This document shows, piece after piece, positions 6,650 through 15,502 of a stretch of 64,000 nt of DNA. Each line of letters opens with the position of its first letter. Within the stretch, counting starts at the first letter, position 1. This DNA is from Mycolicibacterium hippocampi (GTDB lineage Bacteria; Actinomycetota; Actinomycetes; Mycobacteriales; Mycobacteriaceae), in assembly GCF_010723735.1 (NCBI RefSeq), contig NZ_BLLB01000002.1:5704001-5768000 (forward strand), written 5' to 3'. Made by a program: the position numbers and the translations under genes. The notes beneath the pieces were generated by a model, which did not search any database, was not told where the DNA came from, and saw only the letters and a program-made list of their open reading frames with translations.

Positions 6650-8772
6650 CCGCTGGCTTCGTCGGCGCCCACACCAGCCCTGTCCAACAGCCACGCGTAC
6701 TGGAACGCAGCTTCCTTCCACCGCTCGTAACGCCCGCTGATTCCGCCGTGGCCGGCGTTCATCTCGGTCTTGAGCAACACCTTGGCGGCATCCTTTTCCG
6801 GGTCATCCTGGACGTGACGCAGCGCCGCAACCCATTTCGCCGGCTCCACGTAATACACCCGGGTGTCGTTGAGCGACGTCATCGCCAGGATCGCTGGATA
6901 GTTCTTGGGTTCGACGTTCTCATACGGCGAGTAGGACTTCATGTAGTCGTACACGTCGGGATCTTCCAACGGGTTTCCCCACTCGTCCCATTCGGTGACG
7001 GTCAGCGGCAGCGACGGGTCGAGGATCGTCGTGAGCGGGTCGACGAAGGGCACCGCGGCCAGGATGCCGGCGAAGAGGTCGGGTGCCAGGTTGGCCACCG
7101 CCCCCATCAGCAGGCCGCCCGCGCTGCCACCGTAGGCCACCAGATTCTCCGGACGGGTCACCTCCGTACCCACGAGGTGGCTTGCCACGGTGATGAAGTC
7201 GGTGAACGTGTTGCGCTTTTCCAGCAGCTTTCCGTGCTCGTACCAGGGTCTGCCGAGCTCGCCGCCACCGCGCACGTGGGCGATCGCGAACATCATCCCC
7301 CGATCGAGCAGCGACAGTCGCGCGATGGAGAAACGAGGGTCCTCACACGACTCGTAGGCGCCGTAGCCGTACAGCAGTACCGGCGCCGGATACTGCAGCC
7401 CGGCCCGGTGGATGATCGAGATCGGTACCCGCGCACCGTCGTGGGCGACCGCCCAGTCCCGCCGCTCGACGTAGTCTTCGGGCCGGTAGTCACCCAGTAC
7501 CGGCTGCTCCCGCAGCAGCGTGCGTTCACCGGTGGCCAGGTCCAGGTCGTAAATTCGCACCGGCGTGACGAACGACGTCGCACCGATGCGGAGTTTGGGC
7601 GCGATCCAGTTCGGGTTGGCGGACAGCCCTGCCGACATCAGTTCGGAATCGAAGGTGATGTCCTGGGCCTGGCCGTATCCTTCTTCGTGGATGGGCCACA
7701 GCTGGATTCGCGGCAGCGCATCCTTGCGGTAGCTGACCACCAGGTGTCCGCCGAAGGCGTCGACGGAGTCCAATCGGACGTCGTGGCGATGCTCGATCAG
7801 GGTCCGGCTCTGTGCGGGATCGCTGACCGGTGCCTCGACGAGCGTGAAGTTCTCCGCTCCGTCGTTGTGCAGGATGAGGAATCGGTCCTGCCCGCCGACG
7901 ACGACGTGGTCGACCGAGTACTCGACGTTCTCCCGCCGCGGCCATACCGAGGTGAACTCGGCCTGCGGGTCGGCGGCGTCCCCGTATCTCAGCTCGGAGG
8001 TCACCGCACTGCCCGCGGCGATGATCACGTACTTGTTGCTCCGGGTGCGTCCCACCGCAACCCAGAACCGTTCGTCGGGCTCGTGGTACACCCGTTCGGC
8101 CGGCAATCCGGCACCCAGCCGGTGGCGCCACACGGTGTCCGGCCGCCACGCGTCGTCCACGGTGACGTAGTAGACGGTGTGGTTGTCGGCCGCCCAGGTG
8201 GCGCCTGCGCCGATCCCGGCGATCTCGTCCTCGTAGCGTCGTCCGGTCCGTAAGTCCTTGAAGCGCAGCGTGTACCGCTCATCACCCTTGACGTCGACCG
8301 AGTACGCCAGGATGTTGCCGTCGATGCTGACGGTCGCCGCGCCCAGGGAGAAGAAATCGTGCCCCTCGGCTTCGACGTTCTCGTCGAGCAGCACCTGCTC
8401 ACCGGGAATCTCGGTGTGCTCGTCGAACTGCGGCGGTGTCCAGTCGTCGGGATCGACTACCGGGCACCGGCACTGCACGCCGTACTGCTTTCCCTGGAAG
8501 CTGCGCCCGTAGTACCACCAGTCACCGCGACGGGTGGGCACCGAGAGGTCGGTCTCCTTGGTCCTGGACTTGATCTCGTCGAAGATCTTCTGGCGCAGCG
8601 GCTCGAGCGCCTCGGTCACACCGTCGGTGTAGGCGTTCTCGGCCTCGAGGTGGTCGATCACCTCCTGGCTGGACTTGTCCCGCAGCCACTCGTAGGGGTC
8701 GATGAACACGTCGCCGTGATGTTCCCGGCGGTGCGCTGCCCGCCTGGCAACCGGCGCCTGACCCGCGCTCAC
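6646..8772 (-). CDS. ptrB: Oligopeptidase B (protease II), S9A prolyl oligopeptidase family
   Basis: The 708-residue enzyme has an N-terminal beta-propeller and a C-terminal alpha/beta hydrolase domain with a complete triad: Ser550 in GGSAGG, Asp636 in NDTRV and His675 in NAGHGG. It cleaves peptides after basic residues (family knowledge). The start is the GTG at 8772, which overlaps the purC stop as GTGA. The frame is open further upstream but that part is antiparallel shadow of purC. In M. tuberculosis the homologue is annotated as two pieces, ptrBa and ptrBb; here it is one intact gene. Confidence 0.94.
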   Translation of the reverse strand: MSAGQAPVARRAAHRREHHGDVFIDPYEWLRDKSSQEVIDHLEAENAYTDGVTEALEPLRQKIFDEIKSRTKETDLSVPTRRGDWWYYGRSFQGKQYGVQCRCPVVDPDDWTPPQFDEHTEIPGEQVLLDENVEAEGHDFFSLGAATVSIDGNILAYSVDVKGDERYTLRFKDLRTGRRYEDEIAGIGAGATWAADNHTVYYVTVDDAWRPDTVWRHRLGAGLPAERVYHEPDERFWVAVGRTRSNKYVIIAAGSAVTSELRYGDAADPQAEFTSVWPRRENVEYSVDHVVVGGQDRFLILHNDGAENFTLVEAPVSDPAQSRTLIEHRHDVRLDSVDAFGGHLVVSYRKDALPRIQLWPIHEEGYGQAQDITFDSELMSAGLSANPNWIAPKLRIGATSFVTPVRIYDLDLATGERTLLREQPVLGDYRPEDYVERRDWAVAHDGARVPISIIHRAGLQYPAPVLLYGYGAYESCEDPRFSIARLSLLDRGMMFAIAHVRGGGELGRPWYEHGKLLEKRNTFTDFITVASHLVGTEVTRPENLVAYGGSAGGLLMGAVANLAPDLFAGILAAVPFVDPLTTILDPSLPLTVTEWDEWGNPLEDPDVYDYMKSYSPYENVEPKNYPAILAMTSLNDTRVYYVEPAKWVAALRHVQDDPEKDAAKVLLKTEMNAGHGGISGRYERWKEAAFQYAWLLDRAGVGADEASG

Positions 8773-9662
8773 GCGGACGCGCCGATCCAGTCGTCGAATC
8801 GCAGACCCGAGATGCGTTCGTAGGCTTCGATGTATCGAGCCCTGGTGGCCTCGACGATGTCCGCGGGCAGCGGCGGCGGCGGATTGTCGGCTGCCCGGTC
8901 CCAACCGGACTCGGGGCTGGTCAGCCAGTTTCGGACGAACTGCTTGTCGAAGCTGTTCTGTGTTTGGCCTTCGACATGGTCCTCGGCGCGCCAATAGCGC
9001 GACGAGTCGGGGGTGAACACCTCGTCGGCCAGCTTCAGTGCGCCGTTCGCATCGACGCCGAACTCGAATTTCGTGTCGGCGACGATGATGCCGTGGCTCA
9101 GGGCGTGCTCCGCGCCCTGGGTGTAGGTGTGCAGGGTGCGCTCGCGCAGTTCGTCGGCGCGCGTGGCACCGACGAGCTCGACGACGCGGTCGAAGGTGAT
9201 GTTCTCGTCGTGCTGCCCGAGTTCGGCCTTGCTGGCCGGGGTGAACAACGGCTCGGCGAACTTGCTGGCCTCCACCAGCCCGGCCGGCAGTGGGATTCCG
9301 CACACCGCGCCGGTCTGCTGGTAGTCGATCAGTCCCGATCCGGTCAGATAGCCGCGGGCCACCGCTTCCACCGGAAGCATCTCGAGTTGCTCCACCACCA
9401 GCGCCCGGCCCAGCACCTCCTCGGGGATGCGCTTGTCGTCAGGCGGGCCGGCGAGATGGTTGGGCGAATCCAGATGGTCGAAGAAGAACACGCTCATGGC
9501 TGTCAGCACGCGGCCCTTGTCGGGTATCTCCGAATCCAGGATGTGGTCGTAGGCCGAGATCCGGTCCGAGGCGACGAACAGCAGGTGGTGGTCGTCGACC
9601 CGGTACAGTTCACGAACCTTGCCGCTGGCCAGGTGCTGGTAGTCGGACAGAGCGGGGCGCAT
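8769..9662 (-). CDS. purC: SAICAR synthase
   Basis: Phosphoribosylaminoimidazole-succinocarboxamide synthase joins CAIR with aspartate in purine synthesis. The 297-residue sequence has the family N-terminus (YQHLASGKVRELYRVDDHHLL), the segment ASDRISAYDHIL, and VEAVARGYLTGSG. The length is typical of the longer SAICAR synthases. Its stop overlaps the ptrB GTG by 4 bp, so ptrB is translated in coupling with purC. The upstream neighbour reads divergently. Confidence 0.97.
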   Translation of the reverse strand: MRPALSDYQHLASGKVRELYRVDDHHLLFVASDRISAYDHILDSEIPDKGRVLTAMSVFFFDHLDSPNHLAGPPDDKRIPEEVLGRALVVEQLEMLPVEAVARGYLTGSGLIDYQQTGAVCGIPLPAGLVEASKFAEPLFTPASKAELGQHDENITFDRVVELVGATRADELRERTLHTYTQGAEHALSHGIIVADTKFEFGVDANGALKLADEVFTPDSSRYWRAEDHVEGQTQNSFDKQFVRNWLTSPESGWDRAADNPPPPLPADIVEATRARYIEAYERISGLRFDDWIGASA

Positions 9663-9702
9663 TCGGCCAGCCTAACGGCCGCGGTGTGTTGTGATCGAAC
9701 CC

Positions 9703-10332
9703 ATGAAATCGCGGTGGGTCCCCTACGCCACAACGCCCGGTCGGCTGCTGTGGCAGCTGTTCAGCGACGTCGTGATGATCATCTGGACGACGATCTGGGT
9801 TCTGGTCGGCATGGCGGTGCACTCCGCGGTGTCGCTCATCGCCGACTTCGGCTACCAGCTGGAGAGCGGCGCGAACGGGGTGGCGGGCAATCTCGACTCG
9901 GCGGGAAACAGCGCCGACGACATCCCCCTCATCGGTGATTCGCTGGCCCGCCCGCTGTCGGCCGCGGGCGATGCGGCCCGGGAGATCGCCGGTGCCGGGC
10001 AGAGCCTGGGGGTGACGGCCGGGTGGTTGGCGTGGCTGCTCGCTCTGGCGGTGGCGGCGCCGCCGATCCTCGCGCTGATGATGCCGTGGCTGTTCCTGCG
10101 AGTGCGGTTCTTCCGGCGCAAGTGGACCGCCGTCACGCTGGCGTCCACCGTCGCGGGTGAGCAACTGCTCGCGCTGCGCGCGCTGGCCAACCGACCCCTG
10201 GCGAAGCTGGCCGCGGTCAGCGCCGACCCGGTGGGCGCCTGGCGAGATCAGGATCCGATCGCGATCCGCGGCCTCGCTGCGCTCGAGTTGCGCGCGTCGG
10301 GCATCCGCGCCGCCGGCCTCAAGCATCAATAA
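9703..10332 (+). CDS. Conserved mycobacterial membrane protein (Rv0779c-like)
   Basis: The 209-residue protein starts MKSRWVPYATTPGR and has a hydrophobic helix at about residues 18-45, then a soluble segment with SAGNSADDIPLIGDSLARPL, then a second hydrophobic helix (LLALAVAAPPILALMMPWLFL) and a basic tail. No enzymatic motif is visible. An alternative GTG start at 9691 adds four residues. It occupies the same place between purC and the cyp126 block as in M. tuberculosis. Function is unknown. Confidence 0.75.
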   Translation: MKSRWVPYATTPGRLLWQLFSDVVMIIWTTIWVLVGMAVHSAVSLIADFGYQLESGANGVAGNLDSAGNSADDIPLIGDSLARPLSAAGDAAREIAGAGQSLGVTAGWLAWLLALAVAAPPILALMMPWLFLRVRFFRRKWTAVTLASTVAGEQLLALRALANRPLAKLAAVSADPVGAWRDQDPIAIRGLAALELRASGIRAAGLKHQ

Positions 10333-10336
10333 CACA

Positions 10337-10401
10337 CCGCCGGAACGGTATTCCAGCAGGCGCCCACTCGTATTTTCGCTGCTGGAATACCGTTCCGGCG
10401 G
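10337..10401. repeat. Perfect 23-bp inverted repeat between convergent genes
   Basis: The arms 10337-10359 and 10379-10401 are perfectly complementary over 23 bp with a 19-base loop. The arm reads CCGCCGGAACGGTATTCCAG then CAG. Within each arm GGAACGGTATTCC is itself nearly palindromic. The element fills the gap between the membrane-protein gene (+) and the DUF1707 gene (-). It may act as a bidirectional terminator, although no T-tract follows either arm. A mobile palindromic repeat is an alternative. Confidence 0.7.
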
Positions 10402-10416
10402 AGGGCGTGGGCTGGG

Positions 10417-10989
10417 TCAGCGCAGCAGTCGCTTCAGCGTGGTCCCCAGCGGGTGCCGGGCGGTCAGCGAGCCCAACCGGACCCGTCCGGTGACCACGAC
10501 GTGCAGCCTGCTTGACGGCGGGCTGGTCCCCACCTTGACCGAGGTGGAGGAGCCGACGTTGGCCACGCCGTTGAGGTCGGCGGTCGCGCCGTCGGGCAGG
10601 ATCAGTTCGCTGGAGCTCAGGTAGTCGTCGATCTCGATCTGCACCACCGGGCTCTGCAAGGTTGCCGACGTGAAATCCAGCGTCGTCGAACACATCCTGG
10701 TGACCAGCTGCAGCCGCGGTGGCACCGTCCACTGCCCCTTGCGGGTGATGCTCGACATCCAGCTGCGCAGCACTTCGGGAGGCGCGGGCGGGGGCTGACG
10801 ACGGACGTGAGGCAGGTCGGCGATCACGGTGTCCAGTTCGCGCCGGGTCCGAGCGGCGAGCACGACGTCCACCCGCTCGGTGTACTCGTCGAGCGAGAGC
10901 ATGCCCTGCCCGACGGCCTGCTCCAGAATCTGGCTCACCGCGGCACGGTCAGCGTCCGAGGCTCTCAGGTCGGGTTGTCCGGCGTCCAT
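10417..10989 (-). CDS. DUF1707 (SHOCT-like) domain protein
   Basis: The 190-residue product opens with LRASDADRAAVSQILEQAVGQGMLSLDEYTERV, the DUF1707 signature found at the N-terminus of many actinobacterial envelope-stress proteins. It is followed by a beta-rich C-terminal half (residues about 95-190) like the LiaF-type cell-wall-active antibiotic response domain. The ATG at 10989 is preferred because it directly precedes the domain and lies 20 bp after the cyp126 stop. The Shine-Dalgarno is weak, so coupling to cyp126 is possible. Role unknown. Confidence 0.8.
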   Translation of the reverse strand: MDAGQPDLRASDADRAAVSQILEQAVGQGMLSLDEYTERVDVVLAARTRRELDTVIADLPHVRRQPPPAPPEVLRSWMSSITRKGQWTVPPRLQLVTRMCSTTLDFTSATLQSPVVQIEIDDYLSSSELILPDGATADLNGVANVGSSTSVKVGTSPPSSRLHVVVTGRVRLGSLTARHPLGTTLKRLLR

Positions 10990-11009
10990 GTGGTTCCAGG
11001 GTAGGCGGC

Positions 11010-12236
11010 TCACGCCCCCAGTTCGACCATCAGGTGCCGGATGCCGGTGTGCCGGTTGCTTCGCGTCCACTCCACGGGCTCGGCGATGTGCACCGAGGAG
11101 AACCGCGCGAGCAGCTCCTCGAACAGCACCTTCAGTTCCAGCCGTGCCAAATTGGCGCCGAGGCAGTAGTGCACACCCTGGCCGAACCCCAAGTGTGGGT
11201 TGGGCTTACGGGCGATGTCGAACCGGTCGGGGTCCGTGAAAGCGGCGGGGTCGCGGTTGGCCGACCCTTCCCACACGAGGACCTTCTGCCCGGGTTCGAT
11301 GCGGTGTCCGGCCAGCGTGGTGGCCTGCGTCGCGGTGCGGCGCTTCGACGGTGACGGCGACGTCCACCGCACCATCTCCTCGATGGCGGTGGGCAACAGT
11401 TCCGGGTCGGCGCGCAGCGCCTCGAACGTTCCGGGGTGCTCGGCCAGTGCGAGCAGCCCGCCGGCGATCGAGTTGCGGGTGGTCTCGGCACCCGCGCTGA
11501 AGAGCAGGTTGAAGAACAGGTAGCTCTCGATGTCCGACAGGGCGGGGTCGTCGGAGTTGACCACGACCGACAGCATGTCGTCGGTGGGTTTGGCCCGCTT
11601 GGCGGCGATCAGCTCCTGGCCGTACGCGTACATCCGCGAGCCGGCCTCTTCGACGGAGAGCCGGGTGATGGCGGCCTTGCGGGAGCCGCCGAAGTCGAAG
11701 CTGGGCTCGATCGCCTCGAACAGCCAATGCCGTTCGGATTCAGGCACTCCCAGCAGGATGCAGATCATCTGCATCGGCACCTCGGCAGCCACGTCGGTGA
11801 CGAAATCAAAAGCCGAACCAGGGGTCACGTCATCCAGCAGTCGACGCGCCCGGGAGCGCAGGTCGTCCTCGACGCGGTGGATCATCCGCGGAGTCAGACC
11901 CGAGCTGACCAACCTCCGCACGTCGGCGTGCCGGGGGTCGTCCATCATGTTGAGCAGTTGCCCCGCGATGGAAAGGTCTTGCAGGAGCGTGCCACCGAAC
12001 GGCCGGGCGCCCCCGGTCACCGACGAATAGGTGTGCGGATCACGGAATACCGCAAGGGTTTCGGCGTGGGTGGCGACCGACCAGAAGCCCTCCCCGTCCG
12101 GGGTGTTCTCGGTGGGCTCGTGCCAGTAGACCGGCGCCACACGACGGTGCAGGTCGAACAGGTCGTGCGGGAAGCCGTCGGCGAAGTTGTCCAGGTCGGT
12201 GAAGTCGATCCGGGCCAGCTCCGGAGCGGTGCTCAC
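11010..12236 (-). CDS. cyp126: Cytochrome P450, CYP126 family
   Basis: The 408-residue P450 has the I-helix motif AGAETTRNS, the EEMVR (ExxR) motif and the haem-binding FGQGVHYCLGANLAR with Cys358. The position between purB and an Rv0779c-like gene matches Rv0778 (cyp126). The start is a GTG at 12236 that overlaps the purB stop as GTGA. A longer reading would only run antisense-free into purB coding sequence and has no P450 similarity. The physiological substrate of the family is not established. Electron-transfer partners are not adjacent. Confidence 0.92.
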   Translation of the reverse strand: MSTAPELARIDFTDLDNFADGFPHDLFDLHRRVAPVYWHEPTENTPDGEGFWSVATHAETLAVFRDPHTYSSVTGGARPFGGTLLQDLSIAGQLLNMMDDPRHADVRRLVSSGLTPRMIHRVEDDLRSRARRLLDDVTPGSAFDFVTDVAAEVPMQMICILLGVPESERHWLFEAIEPSFDFGGSRKAAITRLSVEEAGSRMYAYGQELIAAKRAKPTDDMLSVVVNSDDPALSDIESYLFFNLLFSAGAETTRNSIAGGLLALAEHPGTFEALRADPELLPTAIEEMVRWTSPSPSKRRTATQATTLAGHRIEPGQKVLVWEGSANRDPAAFTDPDRFDIARKPNPHLGFGQGVHYCLGANLARLELKVLFEELLARFSSVHIAEPVEWTRSNRHTGIRHLMVELGA

Positions 12237-13660
12237 AGAATCGCATCCGAGGTGTACTTGGCGGCTTCGGGAAAGCGCGCGATCAGGTCGTCGACCGCCG
12301 CGACCACGCGGTCCACCTGATCGCCGGCCGCACCGGTGAAGACCTGCTTGTCGGCCAGTGCCGCGTCGAGCGCCGCCCGGTCCAGCGGCAACCTCGGGTC
12401 GGCGGCCAACCGCTCCAGCAGGTCGGGCTCGGCACCGCGCTCGCGCATCGCCAGCGCCACCGCGACCGCGTGCTCCTTGATCACCTCGTGGGCGGTCTCC
12501 CTGCCGACCCCCGCCCGGACCGCGGCGATCAGGATGCGGGTGGTGGCCAGGAACGGCAGGTAGCGGTCCAGCTCGCGCTGGATCACCGCCGGGTAGGCAC
12601 CGAATTCGTCGAGCACCGTCAGGAAGGTCTCGGTCTGACCGTCGAGGGCGAAGAACGCGTCCGGCAGCGCGACCCGGCGCACCACCGAGCAGAACACGTC
12701 GCCCTCGTTCCACTGCGCGCCGGCCAGTTCGGCGGCCATGGACGCGTACCCGCGCAGCACCACCTGCAGGCCGTTGACGCGTTCACAGCTGCGGGCGTTC
12801 ATCTTGTGCGGCATCGCCGACGACCCGACCTGCCCGGGAGCGAAGCCCTCGGTCACCAGTTCGTGGCCGGCCATCAACCGGATGGTGTGCGCCAGCGAGG
12901 ACGGTCCCGCACCGAGCTGCACCAGGGCGGACACCACGTCGTGGTCCAGCGAACGCGGGTACACCTGCCCGACGCTGGTGAGGATCTCGGTGAAACCGAG
13001 AAAAGTTGCGACGCGCGTTTCCAACTCGGCGAGCCGCTCGGTGTCCCCGTCGAACAGGTCGAGCATGTCCTGCGCGGTACCCATGGGGCCCTTGATGCCC
13101 CGCAGTGGGTAGCGGTCGATGAGCTCGCTGACACGCTGCAACGCGACCAGCATCTCCTGGGCAGCAGAGGCGAACCGCTTGCCCAGCGTGCTGGCCTGGG
13201 CGGCCACGTTGTGGCTGCGGCCGGCCATCACCAGGTCGCGGTAGAGCGCGGCGCGTTCGGCGAGCCGGGCCACCACCGCGACACCGTGGGCGTGCGCCAG
13301 CTGCAGTGACCGCCGGATCTGCAGCTGCTCGACGTTCTCGGTGAGGTCCCGGCTGGTCATGCCCTTGTGGACGTGTTCGTGCCCGGCAAGCGCGTTGAAC
13401 TCCTCGATGCGCGCCTTCACGTCGTGGCGCAACACCCGCTCCCGCGCGGCGATCGACTCCAGGTCGACGTCGTCGAGCACCCGCTCGTAGTCGGCGAGAA
13501 CGGCGTCGGGAACGTCCGAATTTCCCGCGCCGAGCTCGATCTGAGCGCGCAGCACCGCCAGCCACAACCGCCGTTCGGTGACGATCTTGGCCTGCGGGGA
13601 CCAGATCGCCACCATCTCGTCGCTGGCGTAGCGCTGGGCCAATACGTTCGGGATGCTCAC
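12233..13660 (-). CDS. purB: Adenylosuccinate lyase
   Basis: The 475-residue enzyme catalyses two fumarate-releasing steps of purine synthesis. It starts with SIPNVLAQRYAS at a GTG (13660) and carries the fumarase/aspartase superfamily signature GSSAMPHKMNARS. It couples to cyp126 by the 4-bp GTGA overlap. The open frame upstream of 13660 is a shadow of the opposite-strand DUF429-RelA gene and should not be included. Confidence 0.96.
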   Translation of the reverse strand: MSIPNVLAQRYASDEMVAIWSPQAKIVTERRLWLAVLRAQIELGAGNSDVPDAVLADYERVLDDVDLESIAARERVLRHDVKARIEEFNALAGHEHVHKGMTSRDLTENVEQLQIRRSLQLAHAHGVAVVARLAERAALYRDLVMAGRSHNVAAQASTLGKRFASAAQEMLVALQRVSELIDRYPLRGIKGPMGTAQDMLDLFDGDTERLAELETRVATFLGFTEILTSVGQVYPRSLDHDVVSALVQLGAGPSSLAHTIRLMAGHELVTEGFAPGQVGSSAMPHKMNARSCERVNGLQVVLRGYASMAAELAGAQWNEGDVFCSVVRRVALPDAFFALDGQTETFLTVLDEFGAYPAVIQRELDRYLPFLATTRILIAAVRAGVGRETAHEVIKEHAVAVALAMRERGAEPDLLERLAADPRLPLDRAALDAALADKQVFTGAAGDQVDRVVAAVDDLIARFPEAAKYTSDAIL

Positions 13661-13747
13661 GAAAACACAGCCTATCGGGCCGACGGGCCCCAGCGGCGGA
13701 CCGGCCATCAGGCCGCCCGCGGGGCGCCGATACGGCAGAGTGGCCCC

Positions 13748-15502
13748 ATGTTCTTCGTCGGTCTCGACCTGGCCTGGGGCCAGCGCAAGCCCACCGGTGT
13801 CGCCGCGATCGACGAGGCCGGGCGGCTGGTCTATGCCGGTTCGGCCACCGACGACACCAGCATCCGGGCCGCGTTGGGTCCCTACACCCAGGACGACTGC
13901 CTGGTGGCCGTCGATGCTCCGTTGATCGTCACCAACCCGACCGGACAGCGCCCCGCCGAGCGGGAACTCAACGCCGACTTCGGCCGCTTCCAGGCCGGTG
14001 CCCACCCGTCCAACACGGGCAAGCCGGAGTTCGCCGATGTCCCCCGCGGTGCCCGCATCGCCGGCGCGCTGGATCTCGACATGGACCCCTTCTCCACGGC
14101 TGCGCGCCGGGCCATCGAGGTGTATCCGCACCCGGCCACGGTGGCCTTGTTCCGGCTCGGAAGAACCCTGAAGTACAAGGCCAAGCCAGGGCGCAGTGTC
14201 GCTCAGTTGCGCGCGGAGCTGCTGCGCCTGATGGAGCACATCGAGGGGCTTGCGCAGACCGACCCGCCGCTCCGCACAGCCGACAGCGCGGACTGGGCGA
14301 AGCTGCGCGAGCTGGCCGAGAACGCCGAGCGCAAGAGTGAACTCCGTCTGGTCGAGGATCCGGTGGACGCGGTGATGTGCGCGTATGTGGCCATGTACGC
14401 GGCGCGCCGGCCGTCGGACGTGACCGTCTACGGCGACGGTGAGACCGGCTACATCATCACTCCGACGTTGCCGTCCGACCTGGTTCCGGCGCCACCGGAG
14501 CCGACGCCCGGGGCGATTCACGACGCGATCGCGACCTACGCCGAGCGCCGACCGACCCTGACCCGGTCGACCGCACGCTATTTGTCGGAGGTCATGGGCC
14601 TGCTCGACGACGCCGGCATCAACTACCTCAGTGTCACGGCGCGCACCAAGACGGTGGCGTCGTTCGCCGCGAAGGCGGACCGCACCGTCGAGGGTCGTCG
14701 GCTCTACACCGATCCGCTCTCCGAGATCACCGACCAGATCGGACTGCGGGTGATCACCTACCTGCGCGACGACGTCGCCGCGGTCGCCAACCTGCTCGGG
14801 GAGGAGATGCGGCTGCTCGACGACCGGGACATGGGGGTCGAGACGGCGAGCGAGGGCCGCTGGGGGTATGCCAGCAGGCACCTGCTCGTCGCGGTCGAAG
14901 GTGAACAACAACCGGCCTCGGTGCAGGTCCGGACGATCCTTCAGCACGCGTGGGCCGAGTTCGAGCACGACATCCGCTACAAGGGCTCGGTTCCCGAGGA
15001 GGACGCACCCGATCTGAACCGGCGCTTCACGCTGGCAGCGGGACTGCTCGAGCTGGCCGACCGTGAGTTCTCGGCGATCCGCGAGAGGCTGCGCTCAACC
15101 GTGCCGTCGGAACGTGCGCCGCAGACCACCAGTGATCCCCGCATCCCGACGCCGGTGTTGGCCACCTATCTCGGCAACCGGTTCCCCGACGCCGGATGGT
15201 CACGCACCGAGCACTATGCCTGGATCGCGGGGCTGTTGCTCGAGCTCGGCATCGACTCCGTCGACGGCGTGGATGCGATCCTCAGCCGCGTCGACACCAC
15301 CGCGGTCAACGACGCGATGGGCTACCGCTACCCGGCGGGCGCGGTGCGCCGGCTCGACGACGTGCTGCTGGCGGTGTTCGGCACGCAGTACCTGCAGCTG
15401 GACGGCAACGGTGATCGCATTGCTCTGCTGGAGAACAGGTTCCAGCGACTCAACGAGACGTTGGCTAATCCGGGCCAGCCCCCAGGTGCGTCGGATCGGT
15501 GA
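13748..15502 (+). CDS. DUF429/RNase HII-like domain fused to RelA/SpoT synthetase domain (RHII-RSD type)
   Basis: The 584-residue protein has two parts. Residues 1-235 are a DUF429 domain (RNase H-like fold, opening FVGLDLAWGQ with an early acidic residue). Residues about 255-430 are a (p)ppGpp synthetase domain: RTKT at 299-302, ITDQIGLRVI at 327-336, GYASRH at 373-378, VQVRT at 392-396 and EHDIRYK at 406-412. A C-terminal helical tail follows. This is the layout of the M. smegmatis MS_RHII-RSD protein, described as both an alarmone synthetase and an RNase HII. The M. tuberculosis neighbour has only the first domain (recollection). There is no HD hydrolase domain. The start ATG 13748 is 87 bp from the divergent purB. 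Confidence 0.92.
   Translation: MFFVGLDLAWGQRKPTGVAAIDEAGRLVYAGSATDDTSIRAALGPYTQDDCLVAVDAPLIVTNPTGQRPAERELNADFGRFQAGAHPSNTGKPEFADVPRGARIAGALDLDMDPFSTAARRAIEVYPHPATVALFRLGRTLKYKAKPGRSVAQLRAELLRLMEHIEGLAQTDPPLRTADSADWAKLRELAENAERKSELRLVEDPVDAVMCAYVAMYAARRPSDVTVYGDGETGYIITPTLPSDLVPAPPEPTPGAIHDAIATYAERRPTLTRSTARYLSEVMGLLDDAGINYLSVTARTKTVASFAAKADRTVEGRRLYTDPLSEITDQIGLRVITYLRDDVAAVANLLGEEMRLLDDRDMGVETASEGRWGYASRHLLVAVEGEQQPASVQVRTILQHAWAEFEHDIRYKGSVPEEDAPDLNRRFTLAAGLLELADREFSAIRERLRSTVPSERAPQTTSDPRIPTPVLATYLGNRFPDAGWSRTEHYAWIAGLLLELGIDSVDGVDAILSRVDTTAVNDAMGYRYPAGAVRRLDDVLLAVFGTQYLQLDGNGDRIALLENRFQRLNETLANPGQPPGASDR

Noticed and set aside
8773..9303. N-terminal extension of ptrB
   Set aside because: This part lies inside purC in another frame and is Arg-rich. 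The GTG at 8772 overlapping the purC stop is the real start.
13661..14968. N-terminal extension of purB over 430 codons
   Set aside because: It is antisense to the DUF429-RelA gene and lacks lyase similarity. The protein begins at GTG 13660.
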